A model generated the notes under the pieces. It did no database searches. It was given only the letters and a program-made list of their open reading frames with translations, and was not told where the DNA came from. Below, piece by piece: positions 43,601-53,209 of a stretch of DNA of 59,116 nucleotides (its first letter is position 1; the number at the start of each line of letters is the position of its first letter). The DNA lies in contig CAJUCZ010000011.1 in assembly GCA_910585375.1 (NCBI GenBank), positions 1 to 59,116 on the forward strand, in the 5' to 3' direction. The position numbers and the translations under genes are program-made. Source of the DNA: an uncultured Alphaproteobacteria bacterium (GTDB lineage: Bacteria; Pseudomonadota; Alphaproteobacteria; RF32; CAG-239).

Positions 43601-44884
43601 TTATATTTGTGTTTTCAGCCAGTTGCGGACGGGATCAGAATCGACTTTCATCAGGACATCGTCCAAAAAGGCCTCAACCAAAATCCGGCGCGCTTCATCC
43701 TCATCGATGCCGCGGGAGCGCATATAAAAAAGCTGCTCTTCATCAAGCTCGCCGCTGGCCGCGCCATGCGAGCATTTGACATCGTCGGCAAAAATCTCCA
43801 GCTCCGGTTTGCAATCAATCTCTGCCGTATCCGACAGCAAAAGTGCTTTATGCAGCTGCTTTCCTTCGGTATGAACCGCGTGCGCCGCAATATGGATTTT
43901 GCCCTGAAACACCCCTTTGGCTTCGCCGTCAACAACGCCTTTAGCCAACTGTTCCGAATAAGTTTCCGGCGACAAATGCTCTATGACCGTTGTGGTATCC
44001 AATGTGGCCCAGCCGGACATCTTATAAGCTGCATCCACACGGGCTTCGGCACCTTTATCATGCAATTTGACCCGCACTTCGTTCCGCCCCAGGTCCGCCC
44101 CTTTTTGCAGGCAGAAGTTGCGATAGCAGCCGCCGGCTTTAACCTGAACCGCACTCAGAGAAACATGCGCGGCTTTATAGGCATCGTCCTGACATTTATA
44201 ATGCTTTAAGACGGCATTTTTGCTCACCATGATTTCGTTGACCACATTAACAAAATAACGTGACTTTTCAATACCGTCATAATGAAAATATTCAACAATC
44301 TCGGCTTCGGAACCGCTTTCCATCACCATTAGATTACGCAGATTATAAAACAAATTCCGCTCACCGGCACAGGTATGGCAGATAATCACCAGCGGCTTGT
44401 CAAGCTTGACGCCGCGGGCAATATTGATAAACACGCCGTTTTCGAGATAAGCGGTATTTAATGCGGCAAAGGGCGCGGTTTCAATATCCGCAATTTTACC
44501 GAGATAACGGCGACAGTCTTCGTTGCCGGCAATGGCTTCATCCAGCGGCAATACCGTTACCCCTTCCGGAAAATGGTTATGCTCCGGATGCCAGAAACCG
44601 TTTTCAAAATGAATTTGATAGGCATCCAGCGGAATATTCCGCCGACAGCCGCATCCTTCGTCACAATGGTCTTCACAACCGCAAGAACATGAATGTTGAG
44701 CCGGCGCTTCCGGCAAAACAAAATCATCGGCATTTAAAAGACGCGGTTTGGTATATTTCCAATCTTCCACTTTTGCACCGGGGACACCGAGACGCGTGAA
44801 AACGTCAGTTCCCTTTTCCCGCAGGGCACAGAGCCACGGAATATCATCTCCCCAAAGCGGAGCATTTTGCAGCAATCCGGCCAT
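43601..44884 (-). CDS. sufD: SufD scaffold protein with a Cys-rich insert
   Basis: 427 residues. The C-terminal beta-helix is normal for SufD: ALNTAYLENGVFINIARGV, DAAYKMSGWATLDTTTVIEH, and near the end CSHGAASGELDEEQLFYMRSRG. After residue 60 there is an insert with six cysteines at 66, 68, 70, 74, 78 and 80 (CSCGCEDHCDEGCGC), plus two histidines. I know of no such insert in E. coli SufD. It could bind iron, copper or zinc. SufD normally works with SufB and SufC; sufB is absent here. The ATG overlaps the stop of sufC by one base. Confidence 0.9.
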   Translation of the reverse strand: MAGLLQNAPLWGDDIPWLCALREKGTDVFTRLGVPGAKVEDWKYTKPRLLNADDFVLPEAPAQHSCSCGCEDHCDEGCGCRRNIPLDAYQIHFENGFWHPEHNHFPEGVTVLPLDEAIAGNEDCRRYLGKIADIETAPFAALNTAYLENGVFINIARGVKLDKPLVIICHTCAGERNLFYNLRNLMVMESGSEAEIVEYFHYDGIEKSRYFVNVVNEIMVSKNAVLKHYKCQDDAYKAAHVSLSAVQVKAGGCYRNFCLQKGADLGRNEVRVKLHDKGAEARVDAAYKMSGWATLDTTTVIEHLSPETYSEQLAKGVVDGEAKGVFQGKIHIAAHAVHTEGKQLHKALLLSDTAEIDCKPELEIFADDVKCSHGAASGELDEEQLFYMRSRGIDEDEARRILVEAFLDDVLMKVDSDPVRNWLKTQI

Positions 44885-45639
44885 TATTTTTCTCTCACAA
44901 AATCAGCGTAGCCTTTTTCTTCCAGCTCCAGCGCCAAATTCTTGTCTCCGGATTTGACAATATGCCCATCGGCAAAAATATGAACATAATCCGGCACAAT
45001 ATAGTTTAACAGACGCTGGTAGTGAGTGATAACCAGCATGGAACGCTTGCCGTCACGCAGGGCGTTAACGCCGCCGGCAACAACTTTCAAAGCATCAATA
45101 TCCAAGCCGGAATCCGCCTCGTCCAAAATTGAGAGTTCGGGCTTTAAGATTGACATTTGCAGCGTTTCCAGCCTTTTCTTCTCACCGCCGGAAAAACCGA
45201 CGTTGACCGGACGTTTTATCATCTCATTGTCAATACCGAGTTTGCGCCCCTCTTCCCTGACCAGTTTCAAGAATTCAAAGGTATCCATTTCCGGCAGACT
45301 TTGATGTTTGCGGGCGGCATTTACGGCATGTTTTAAGAAAGTGGCCGTCGGCACGCCGGGAATTTCCACCGGATACTGCATGCATAAAAATATACCTTCC
45401 CGAGCGCGCTCCTCCGCAGACATTGCAATCAGGTCTTTTCCTTTAAAACGAATCGTACCGGAAGTAACTTCGTACCCCGGCTTACCGGCCAGGACATAAG
45501 ACAGGGTTGACTTTCCGGCTCCGTTCGGCCCCATGACGGCATGGACCTCGCCTTCGTTTATGGTCAGGTTAAAGCCTTTAATAATTTCTTTATCGCCGAC
45601 ACGGGCGTGTAAATCTTCAATTTCCAAAAGCGGCTTCAT
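44884..45639 (-). CDS. sufC: SufC ATPase
   Basis: 251 residues. Walker A is GPNGAGKSTLSYVL (residues 38-46), the signature SGGEKKRLETLQM and Walker B LSILDEADSGLDIDAL, all as in SufC. SufC drives cluster assembly on SufBC2D. It is the first suf gene in this run; upstream is an acyl-ACP thioesterase gene rather than sufB, with a 54-bp gap that may hold the promoter. Confidence 0.96.
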   Translation of the reverse strand: MKPLLEIEDLHARVGDKEIIKGFNLTINEGEVHAVMGPNGAGKSTLSYVLAGKPGYEVTSGTIRFKGKDLIAMSAEERAREGIFLCMQYPVEIPGVPTATFLKHAVNAARKHQSLPEMDTFEFLKLVREEGRKLGIDNEMIKRPVNVGFSGGEKKRLETLQMSILKPELSILDEADSGLDIDALKVVAGGVNALRDGKRSMLVITHYQRLLNYIVPDYVHIFADGHIVKSGDKNLALELEEKGYADFVREK

Positions 45640-45693
45640 ATTTTTCTCTCAAATTCAATTTTGTAACTTTAGTTGTATATATAGATTATTTTT

Positions 45694-46428
45694 TCAGATT
45701 TTCCAAGTAATCTTTAAACGGGCAAGTTCACGATTGTCTGTCTGCGAACGGATACTGTGCAGAGAAATTAAATCATTAAGCTCCGTTTCGACAATCACTC
45801 TTTCGCCCAAACGGCATTCCTTTTTGAAAGAGACTTCAATTTCTGCCGGCGTATGAGACGAGCGGAATTCAGTCCCGACGGCTTCAGCCGCCCACAACGG
45901 ATAGACGGCATTGTTCACATGATTGTTAAAATCTATATCGTCAAAGCGGACATTAAAATCCATTCGGCAATCAATTCCGGCAATGTCGGCGATTTTCGGG
46001 AAATCGGTTTCAACCGAGCGTTCGGCAATCACCTGATACTCCGGCAGATTGTCACGCAGGCCGACCGGACGTTTTTTATGAAAGTCAATCAGAATCCACT
46101 GGCTGGATGCTTTGATGATATTATTGCCGGCTTCATCAAAAACCGCAAAATCACGTACCGCTCCCAGTTTTTTTTCAACAGCAGGCCAGGTTTGGACAAT
46201 GATTTTTTCATGCAGTTGCGGCAGGCGTTCTATTTGGATATGGTAATTCGCCCCAACCCAAGCCAGTCCGCGCGCCAGACAAAAATCCAGCCCCAACCCC
46301 ATGGCGGCGGCATGGTTATCTGCCATATCCTGAAAAATGTTCATCATTGTCACAAGGCGCAAAGCACCGTCTTTATCACATTCATAACTGCGAATCAGAT
46401 ATTCTTTTTCGAGCTTTTTTAACATCAC
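45694..46428 (-). CDS. Acyl-ACP thioesterase
   Basis: 244 residues with two hot-dog domains. The N-terminal one starts EYLIRSYECDKDGALRLVTM and has the hydrophobic helix MADNHAAAMGLGLDF. The second has the family motif FNNHVNNAVYPLWAAEAV. Members release free fatty acids from acyl-ACP, as in plant FatA/FatB and bacterial equivalents. It starts within the 3' end of the upstream MBL gene (47-nt overlap). Confidence 0.88.
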   Translation of the reverse strand: MMLKKLEKEYLIRSYECDKDGALRLVTMMNIFQDMADNHAAAMGLGLDFCLARGLAWVGANYHIQIERLPQLHEKIIVQTWPAVEKKLGAVRDFAVFDEAGNNIIKASSQWILIDFHKKRPVGLRDNLPEYQVIAERSVETDFPKIADIAGIDCRMDFNVRFDDIDFNNHVNNAVYPLWAAEAVGTEFRSSHTPAEIEVSFKKECRLGERVIVETELNDLISLHSIRSQTDNRELARLKITWKI

Positions 46429-47914
46429 AAACTCCGTTTAACCTCTGATGCCGAATCGCCTTAAATTTGCGGCGGCACCGTTTCCGGCTGATCGTCCGTT
46501 TTAAGAATCCGAGACCTGACGTGGGTTTTTGCAGGACCTCCGTTATTTTTTGTTTGGGGTTATCATAGCTGATGACCAGCCATTTAGCAATGCCGTCACT
46601 GATTTTTACACATTCGCGTCCGATGAATTTGAAGATATAACCGTTTAACGGTGTCGGGGTTATCAGCGTCATTCCGAGCAAGGGGGAAAGATTGCGAAAA
46701 TAATCTGTTACATAAGCCGGACAATGGGTTGGAATCAGCAGCGGTTTTTGCAATACGTCATTCATTTTTTCAATATCGCCCAGAAAACCGTGGCCATACC
46801 CCTGCAAAACAGGTTCTTCATTCACACTGACAAATTTGACTCCGTGCAAGTTTAACTGGCCGCGCAACGGATTAAAAAATGTTTTGGCGGTAATGACGGC
46901 ATAGCTGTCTTTACGGCGGAGAGCAAATTCGCGCCCGATATGGTTATAAGTTCCGATAACGACATAATTGTCATCAAGCTCTTCCAAGCCGAAATCAGGA
47001 TGATATATGACTTTAATCCGCCCTTTTGCCAAGGCCTTGAAATCCAGTCCGTAATCAATCATCAAATTCAGGTAAATATAAAAATCACGCGTGCCGTAGA
47101 AGACAACATTTTTCTTCAGCTTGAGCGCCGTCAGAAAGGCAATGACATACATTTCCGGATGTGTAGGATAGACCGGAACAAAAATCTTGTTTTTGCCGCT
47201 TTTCTCAATCAGCTTTACCATTTTTTTGAAAGTATCGCTCTCCTTCGGCGCAAAACCTTCATCCATCAGCCGGCAGCAATCAGCAACCATGATATCTATA
47301 TGGCCGGAAAGCTCCCGCAATCTTGAAAAGTCTGTCGGCCGGCGAAAATAAGTGCTGTTATCAGCTTTGAAATCACCGGTATGATAAACGGTTCCGTTAG
47401 CCGACCTGATGATAAAGCCCAAAGAATCAAAACAGGTATGCGAAGCCGCAACAGCTTCCACCGTCATACTTCCGACTGTAATTTCATCACGCGCGCAAAT
47501 TTCAACTATCAAAGGATAATTCTGCAGCGGAACGGCAAACTCTTTTAACAGATCGTCAAATATCATTCTGGTATAACGGCTCATATAAATCGGAGGAAAT
47601 TTATATCCCAGCTTCAGATAATGCACCAATCCGTTCAGATGATCAGGATGAGAATGCGTAATAAAAACAGCTGAGGCCGCCCAGAGAGACGGCGGCAGGA
47701 AACGGCGGATATCAGGCACGGCGGCGTCTGCTCCGGCCACACCGAGAGCAGCATAGTTATCATACTTTCCAATATCTATGATTATTGTGGTATAGTGAAA
47801 GCCTGACGCAGAACGGGTGCAGTCGGTATAGCTGTAACAGTGGCCGCTGATCTGGTCAACGTTATTGCCACCGAGAGGCTGCCAATACAGCCCTATATCC
47901 GTACACCCGTCCAC
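46382..47914 (-). CDS. RNase J-like metallo-beta-lactamase protein
   Basis: 510 residues from a GTG at 47914. The metal motif is THSHPDHLNGL (HxHxDH), followed by AASHTCFDSLGF and YHTGDFKAD. A beta-CASP-like insert (VPVYPTHPEMYVIAF) and the late PTHCPAYV complete the pattern of RNase J and relatives. The last 60 residues are very basic (KRTISRKRCRRKFKAIRHQR), as expected for an RNA binder. A role as nuclease is likely, but the sequence differs from classical RNase J. It is 16 nt downstream of the transglycosylase gene. Confidence 0.75.
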   Translation of the reverse strand: MDGCTDIGLYWQPLGGNNVDQISGHCYSYTDCTRSASGFHYTTIIIDIGKYDNYAALGVAGADAAVPDIRRFLPPSLWAASAVFITHSHPDHLNGLVHYLKLGYKFPPIYMSRYTRMIFDDLLKEFAVPLQNYPLIVEICARDEITVGSMTVEAVAASHTCFDSLGFIIRSANGTVYHTGDFKADNSTYFRRPTDFSRLRELSGHIDIMVADCCRLMDEGFAPKESDTFKKMVKLIEKSGKNKIFVPVYPTHPEMYVIAFLTALKLKKNVVFYGTRDFYIYLNLMIDYGLDFKALAKGRIKVIYHPDFGLEELDDNYVVIGTYNHIGREFALRRKDSYAVITAKTFFNPLRGQLNLHGVKFVSVNEEPVLQGYGHGFLGDIEKMNDVLQKPLLIPTHCPAYVTDYFRNLSPLLGMTLITPTPLNGYIFKFIGRECVKISDGIAKWLVISYDNPKQKITEVLQKPTSGLGFLKRTISRKRCRRKFKAIRHQRLNGVCDVKKARKRISDSQL

Positions 47915-47930
47915 AATTCTTAATTTCTAT

Positions 47931-48722
47931 TTAATATTGTCTGCTTTGACGATATTCTTCAAGTTTGGTTTCACGCCAGGCTCTGGAATCTGCAATCAGA
48001 CGTGCTTCTCTTTCGGCATTCTTCGGAATTGTACGCAACGAAGCGGCTTGTTTCCGAACGACATTTTTGATTTTTTTGTCAGCCACCGCACCGGCTGAAG
48101 CCAATTTCTTCAGCTCCATGGTATTATGCGCCTGTTTGACTTTTTCATAGGCTGATACCAGTTTGTTTTTGTAGCGTTGTGCTTTGCTTGGAACACTGGA
48201 ATGGTAGGCCATGGCGGCTTTTATCCAGTCATTGTCACGATTTTCATAAAGATTCTTCAAAAACTTGGCAGCATATTCGGCGTTTTTATAGGGATCAAAA
48301 GCCTCATCCAGATTTTTAAAAGCATCGGGATGATAAGCCAGATTAATTTGCATACAGCCGACGTCAATGCTCCTGACGCCTTGCGCCTGCAAATTTTTAA
48401 CTGCGCGTATGGCTTCGGCTTTGGTTTTGTAAAAAGTACCCTTGCCCTGCGAATTTACTGTCCAGGGCCAAGCCAGACTCTGCTGCATTTCTTTGTTCCA
48501 ACGACCGGTTTCGACGCTGGATATGGTTGTCAGCAGATGTTCCTTGATTTGATATTTGTCTTCTAATTTTGTGGTGGCATTCAAACAAGCAACGGCATCG
48601 CCGGCAACAGCATTTTCAGCGGCTTTTGCCTGTACAGGCTGAATCAACATCAGCACAATTAAAAAAAACATTAAAAATTTTGACACGCTCAAACGTATCC
48701 CTCTTCTCCCCCAAAACGCCAC
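47931..48722 (-). CDS. Lytic murein transglycosylase (SLT domain)
   Basis: 263 residues from a GTG at 48722 (GAGGGATATTT upstream). A membrane signal (SKFLMFFLIVLMLIQPVQA) is followed by the SLT domain: ISSVETGRWNK with the catalytic Glu, SIDVGCMQINLAYHP, and AMAYHSSVPSKAQRY. It cleaves peptidoglycan with formation of anhydromuramic ends. A charged tail of about 60 residues follows. Members linked to type IV secretion are often annotated near VirB1, and here VirB8 is elsewhere in the window; no direct link is shown. Confidence 0.88.
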   Translation of the reverse strand: MAFWGRRGIRLSVSKFLMFFLIVLMLIQPVQAKAAENAVAGDAVACLNATTKLEDKYQIKEHLLTTISSVETGRWNKEMQQSLAWPWTVNSQGKGTFYKTKAEAIRAVKNLQAQGVRSIDVGCMQINLAYHPDAFKNLDEAFDPYKNAEYAAKFLKNLYENRDNDWIKAAMAYHSSVPSKAQRYKNKLVSAYEKVKQAHNTMELKKLASAGAVADKKIKNVVRKQAASLRTIPKNAEREARLIADSRAWRETKLEEYRQSRQY

Positions 48723-48946
48723 AAATATCCCTCGTCTGCAAAAACAGCCAATTTCAATTTGCTAACGGCATGATGCAAAAATGACTATCAATTTTGAGGT
48801 TGGTTAAATATAAGTATAAACTCCTATTTGTTATCCATAGCTCTGCCAGACATAAAAAACGGCAGCCTGCAACATACAAAATAAAGCAACTTAACGCCTA
48901 TCATATAAACAAGATAGGCTCAAAAACAAGGGTGGTTATAGCATTA
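48723..48946. other. Intergenic region
   Basis: About 220 bp without a gene. A weak hairpin (GCCTATC with GATAGGC, about 48896-48920) may end the minus-strand gene at 48947 or act as a leader. Confidence 0.4.
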
Positions 48947-49852
48947 TTATTTTTGAGAGTCTAGCAAAAATTTTCCCAAAGAGATAAGGGAATCGCAGAC
49001 ATTCTCACTAACCTTTTGAAAATCGTCTGTTTTTTTATACACATTTTCGTCCATATACAGACGCCGGTTTATCTCTAATTGCAGAGTAAAAATATTTTTT
49101 CGGGGCTGGCAGTAATTAAAAGTTATGTAGGCACCGGCATAAGGACGGTTGTATTCGACCCGATAGCCCCCTTTTTCCAAAGCCGTATACAAATGCGAAG
49201 AGATACGCGGCGGGCAACTTTCATCAAAAAGCGTACACAGACAGAATTCGACCGGACGTTCTTCAGTCATAATCCGGCAGATTTTGGAAGGCATGGAATG
49301 GCAGTCTACCAACAGGCAAAAGCCGAATTTTTTTACACAACGGTCAACCAGTTGTTTTAGTTTTTTATGATAGACATCATAAACATTTTTAATGCGTTCC
49401 TGCACTTCATCATATGACAACAAACCATCATAAATATTTTTGTTTTGGGCAACAATTCTGTGTATCACCCCGAGGCCGACACGACAGCGGCGGCTGCCGC
49501 CGACATTGTTTTGCGGCAAAGGATGGTTGAAATACATGGTATCGTCGATTTCGATTTTATCACGGTTGACATCAATAAACGTGCGCGGAATATTCATGGA
49601 AATCATCGGCATTCCGGCATCGGAAGCCGCACGCACCAGTTCATCGACGAAGCAGTCTTCCGACATACGGAGCTCTTCAACGCTCAGGCTGCTGTTGGCC
49701 AGAAATTCCGGAGGGAAATCGTGCCCGCTGTGAGGTGAGGACAAGACAACAGGATAGGTAAAATCTTTGGTATTATATTCGGTAAAGATTTTAAGTTTGG
49801 AATAGTCTACTTTGAAGTCAATCTTTTTCACTGCCGTATTTTCCTTTATCAT
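48947..49852 (-). CDS. N-formylglutamate amidohydrolase
   Basis: 301 residues. The family signatures are SSPHSGHDFPPEF, NIPRTFIDVNRD and LLVDCHSMPSKI, with the final LQLEINRRLYMDE. The enzyme hydrolyses N-formylglutamate in histidine degradation and related acyl-amino acids. No hut genes are nearby, so its role here is open. It is the first gene (5'-most) of the long minus-strand run. Confidence 0.92.
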   Translation of the reverse strand: MIKENTAVKKIDFKVDYSKLKIFTEYNTKDFTYPVVLSSPHSGHDFPPEFLANSSLSVEELRMSEDCFVDELVRAASDAGMPMISMNIPRTFIDVNRDKIEIDDTMYFNHPLPQNNVGGSRRCRVGLGVIHRIVAQNKNIYDGLLSYDEVQERIKNVYDVYHKKLKQLVDRCVKKFGFCLLVDCHSMPSKICRIMTEERPVEFCLCTLFDESCPPRISSHLYTALEKGGYRVEYNRPYAGAYITFNYCQPRKNIFTLQLEINRRLYMDENVYKKTDDFQKVSENVCDSLISLGKFLLDSQK

Positions 49853-50000
49853 TTTGTTTTATTATGGCAATAAATCATTAAATTTTTGATAACGTAAGAC
49901 TATTAAGCCCAATCGGACAGCAAGATCGGGATTAATTTCATTTTTGCAAAAATTTTTCTTGCCTTTTTATTTTCCATCCTTTATATATCTGTGTATTAAC

Positions 50001-50075
<75 letters not shown>

Positions 50076-50382
50076 ATTTTATAAAAGTCTGCCTTGTGCA
50101 GGCTTTTTTTCATATTCAGACAAGGATTGAACTTGCAAAAGATGGCTAAGGCCCAACAACGGTTTGTTGTTGGGGTCTGCCACATCTTCGGAATATCTTA
50201 GCAAGCAAAGGAAGCGGCTGCAACTGCAGCGCGCTTAGATACCGAGGGGACGGGTTGCACAGCAGCGTATCCTTGTCATGCCCACCGGTTTCATTAAGGC
50301 TTCTGCAACAGAAGCCTTTTTTCTTGCCCGCGGACTCCGGTTATGATATAGTGATTATAGAATAAAACGCAGGACAGAAGAT
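50076..50382 (+). repeat. tRNA-Val flank with tRNA fragments and a hairpin element
   Basis: No gene. A terminator (AGTCTGC/GCAGGCT and T-run, about 50084-50109) follows the tRNA. An inverted copy of the T-arm (GACAAGGATTGAACTTG, about 50118-50135) comes next, and a direct copy of the 3' end (ATCCTTGTCATGCCCACC) at about 50269-50286, followed by a second terminator (AAGGCTTCTG/CAGAAGCC). Between them CCCAACAAC-GGTTT-GTTGTTGGG (50152-50174) is part of an element shared with the tRNA-Ala(GGC) flank. Confidence 0.7.
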
Positions 50383-52338
50383 ATGATGCCGATAAAAGAA
50401 GCCCTACAAGTCTGGCAAGACAACGGAATGGATAAGATTGTTTCTGACATATGGCGGAAACAAAATTGTCCCGATTTGAATCCGGAAGCTTTCGGGTATG
50501 AAGAAAAAGCAGAATGTGCCCTTTTCTCCGAGAAATTTGCAAAAATCTTATATAATCTGAATTTCAGCGACTTTTTCCGGACGGAAAAAATCAACAAGCG
50601 CGATATTTACTTATTGAATGGCTGCAACACTTATCTTAACCTTATCAATCTTTTTGATACAGAAATGCTGACACAATGTCAAAAGCACTCGGCAACTTAT
50701 CTGAAAATACTGCACAAGCATAATATCGGCGGAGACTATAAAGACTTGGCCGGCGAGATTATGGCCGGCGTTGTACGATGCGCCGAATTTCTATGTCCGG
50801 AAAAACCGGAGCTGATGTTTGAAAATACAGCGACCATGCTGGAAAAATTTGCAAGCCGCGGCGATAATACCGAAGATATTTCGTCAATCATGCGCAACGT
50901 GTACAGCATAGATTATGAAAACAGCCGGAACTTTAAAGCCATGCAGCTCAAATATTTACAAGAAATGCTGGCCCAAAATACAGATACGAATTTGATCAAA
51001 ATATTAAATTCCGCCTTTTATACTATTTATTCCGACCGGGCACAACGGTTGAGTGAATCGACTTACACAGGCTTGCGGCAAAATGTACTGCCGGAAGCCC
51101 TCACCAACAAAGATTCACTGTTCCGTCAACAGACCAATATGTACGGTACCCAGAATCATACATACGGAATCGGCGATTATACATATCAGGCTTATACCTC
51201 AAAAGTCACACCGGCACATCTTCATGAACTGCGGACAATTGCCAAAGAACTGCCGGCAACCGAGTTTGATATCTTTCAAAGAAACCGGCAAGACGGAATT
51301 GCTCTGGCCAAAACTTACGGCATGTTGAGAGATTTGATTCACGACGAAGTTCGGGGCATAAGTGACGTTATTGATCAAATGATAACTTTTTATGACAGCA
51401 AAGGCCAAGCCCAGACTCACAAGATTGTAAAAGCTTTGGGAGAGAATCATCCGGCTTTGGATTTGGAAAGTTATAATTATCAGGTAACATACAGAACCAA
51501 GGACAAAAAAGAAATTACTGAAAGCAACATTGCCATTTTGCGGCGGCTACAACTGAATATGCAAAAGAATCGCGGCATAACGCCCCAAAACTGCGGCGCT
51601 TTACAGCCCGTTATTGATAAAATTGCAGAAAGCAGGTTTGTGCCGAAGCAAGAACTGCAAAAGCTGCTGAACGGACTGAACAAAAACATAGAAAAAGACA
51701 TTGTTTCTGAAAAGATCGGAATAAAGACAACCGATATTGACCTTATCAACTGGACGGACAAGAAGGTACAGCAATATCTTAACGACATGGATTTTGAGGA
51801 ACAATGCGGTTTTTATAAAACACCGCTGTGTCGGGAAATTTTGAAATTCGGCGAACTGACAAACAGTCCGGAAACGACTTTTTCTCCTAACCGTTTTGAA
51901 TACTTTTATCACACAAAAGTCCTTAACGCGCCGACCATATCCGCGGCTTATGCCAATATTGCCAACCGGCAGAATCAAAATATGTTCGGCCTGATAAAAA
52001 TGTATAATCAAATTGCCGAGAAAAACAAGATCCAAGCAAAGTTAAATTTTTCCGACCCTGACGCCCAATACAGTGATAATTTCAAATCTTTGTGTTTTGC
52101 GGACATTGAAGCACAACGACAGGAAAGGCTTGAAACCATTATCTCGGGAAATTCTCTGAAAGCCTTGCAAAATTTGACGCAATACAAACAAGCATCCAGC
52201 ATAATCGGTGCAAAATACAGACAAGAACTGATTGATTCCGATCCGCTGCGCCAGGATTTTGACCTTTTGCTGAAAGATATGAGCAAGAAAGGAATCGACC
52301 TTTCTTTTCATGCCGAAAGAAGCAGAGGCCGAGATTAG
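50383..52338 (+). CDS. 651-residue orphan protein beside tRNA-Val
   Basis: A long, largely helical protein with no signal peptide or membrane segment. I recognise no domain. It has many polar residues and regular charged helices (DRAQRLSESTYTGLRQN; EITESNIAILRRLQLNMQKN), and the end is basic (FHAERSRGRD). AGGA lies about 9 nt before the ATG (ATGATG; the second Met is equally possible). It follows the tRNA-Val flank, so it may be cargo of an island, or a lineage-specific effector. The 3' end overlaps the minus-strand gene at 52335 by 4 nt. Confidence 0.7.
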   Translation: MMPIKEALQVWQDNGMDKIVSDIWRKQNCPDLNPEAFGYEEKAECALFSEKFAKILYNLNFSDFFRTEKINKRDIYLLNGCNTYLNLINLFDTEMLTQCQKHSATYLKILHKHNIGGDYKDLAGEIMAGVVRCAEFLCPEKPELMFENTATMLEKFASRGDNTEDISSIMRNVYSIDYENSRNFKAMQLKYLQEMLAQNTDTNLIKILNSAFYTIYSDRAQRLSESTYTGLRQNVLPEALTNKDSLFRQQTNMYGTQNHTYGIGDYTYQAYTSKVTPAHLHELRTIAKELPATEFDIFQRNRQDGIALAKTYGMLRDLIHDEVRGISDVIDQMITFYDSKGQAQTHKIVKALGENHPALDLESYNYQVTYRTKDKKEITESNIAILRRLQLNMQKNRGITPQNCGALQPVIDKIAESRFVPKQELQKLLNGLNKNIEKDIVSEKIGIKTTDIDLINWTDKKVQQYLNDMDFEEQCGFYKTPLCREILKFGELTNSPETTFSPNRFEYFYHTKVLNAPTISAAYANIANRQNQNMFGLIKMYNQIAEKNKIQAKLNFSDPDAQYSDNFKSLCFADIEAQRQERLETIISGNSLKALQNLTQYKQASSIIGAKYRQELIDSDPLRQDFDLLLKDMSKKGIDLSFHAERSRGRD

Positions 52339-53006
52339 TCCCAGCGTTCTTTTTGCAATAAATGATACTGTACCAAAAAGATAATGACAATCAGCGGCAG
52401 CAACATTTCGCCGGTTTCTTCAATCAGCATCAGATTATTTATCATTACCGGATTCAGACGCTCTCCGGTATAATGTTTGAAATTTGACGGAAAGCGGTCT
52501 ACGAATTTGGCAACAACCAGCATTGTACACAAAACGGCAGAAGACCAGCCGATTAAGCGGAATTTCAGAAAAGACGCTATCAGATAACGGCTGTATCTGA
52601 CAGCCAGACGGATAACCAGCCCAAAGACCAGAAACAGAACCAAGCCGAAGATAATTTTTTCCGACAAAGGATTATCTGGATTGGTAAAAAAGCGGGATTT
52701 AAACGGCGTTGAATCGTGTATTGTCAGATGATGCTGGATTCCGGCCTCTCTCAAAAAAGCACAGATTCCCAAGAAAACAAAAATAAAATAATCGCTCCGA
52801 ATCCGAAAGAAATCTTTATAATACGCAATAAAAAAGCCCAGCATCAAAACATACAGAACATGCGTTACTTTTTCTATCAAACCTCCATCTTGTGCAATAG
52901 CCGGCAGCGTTTGGGGAAAAAAAGCAAAAATAACATCCATCATTCCCAACCAGAGCACAGAAATGACAACAGGCATAAAAAGCGGCGATAAAAAATATTT
53001 CTTCAT
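52335..53006 (-). CDS. Membrane protein of unknown function
   Basis: About 223 residues from MKKYFLSPLF at 53006. Six or seven hydrophobic segments are seen, from PVVISVLWLGMMDVIFAFF to MLLPLIVIIFLVQYHLL. A loop after the third has LREAGIQHHLTIHD with two His and an Asp, and a second region has FVDRFPSNFKHY. The charged residues within the membrane part may be functional, but I recognise no family. Confidence 0.65.
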   Translation of the reverse strand: MKKYFLSPLFMPVVISVLWLGMMDVIFAFFPQTLPAIAQDGGLIEKVTHVLYVLMLGFFIAYYKDFFRIRSDYFIFVFLGICAFLREAGIQHHLTIHDSTPFKSRFFTNPDNPLSEKIIFGLVLFLVFGLVIRLAVRYSRYLIASFLKFRLIGWSSAVLCTMLVVAKFVDRFPSNFKHYTGERLNPVMINNLMLIEETGEMLLPLIVIIFLVQYHLLQKERWD

Positions 53007-53209
53007 AATTCGGCAGTCCTTAAAATTCAAAATTGTTTGGTATTTTAGATTAAATTCAGATTAAAGCAATTTCAGAAACGAACAGGGTATAACAAGGTAT
53101 GTATAAATTTTACCGGTTCAAAAAATTATTATATATTGACCTTATCTATTGATTCTTGGCAAGATTGGCGGTAGATTAAGATTGATTCAAATTCAACAGG
53201 GGATATATA

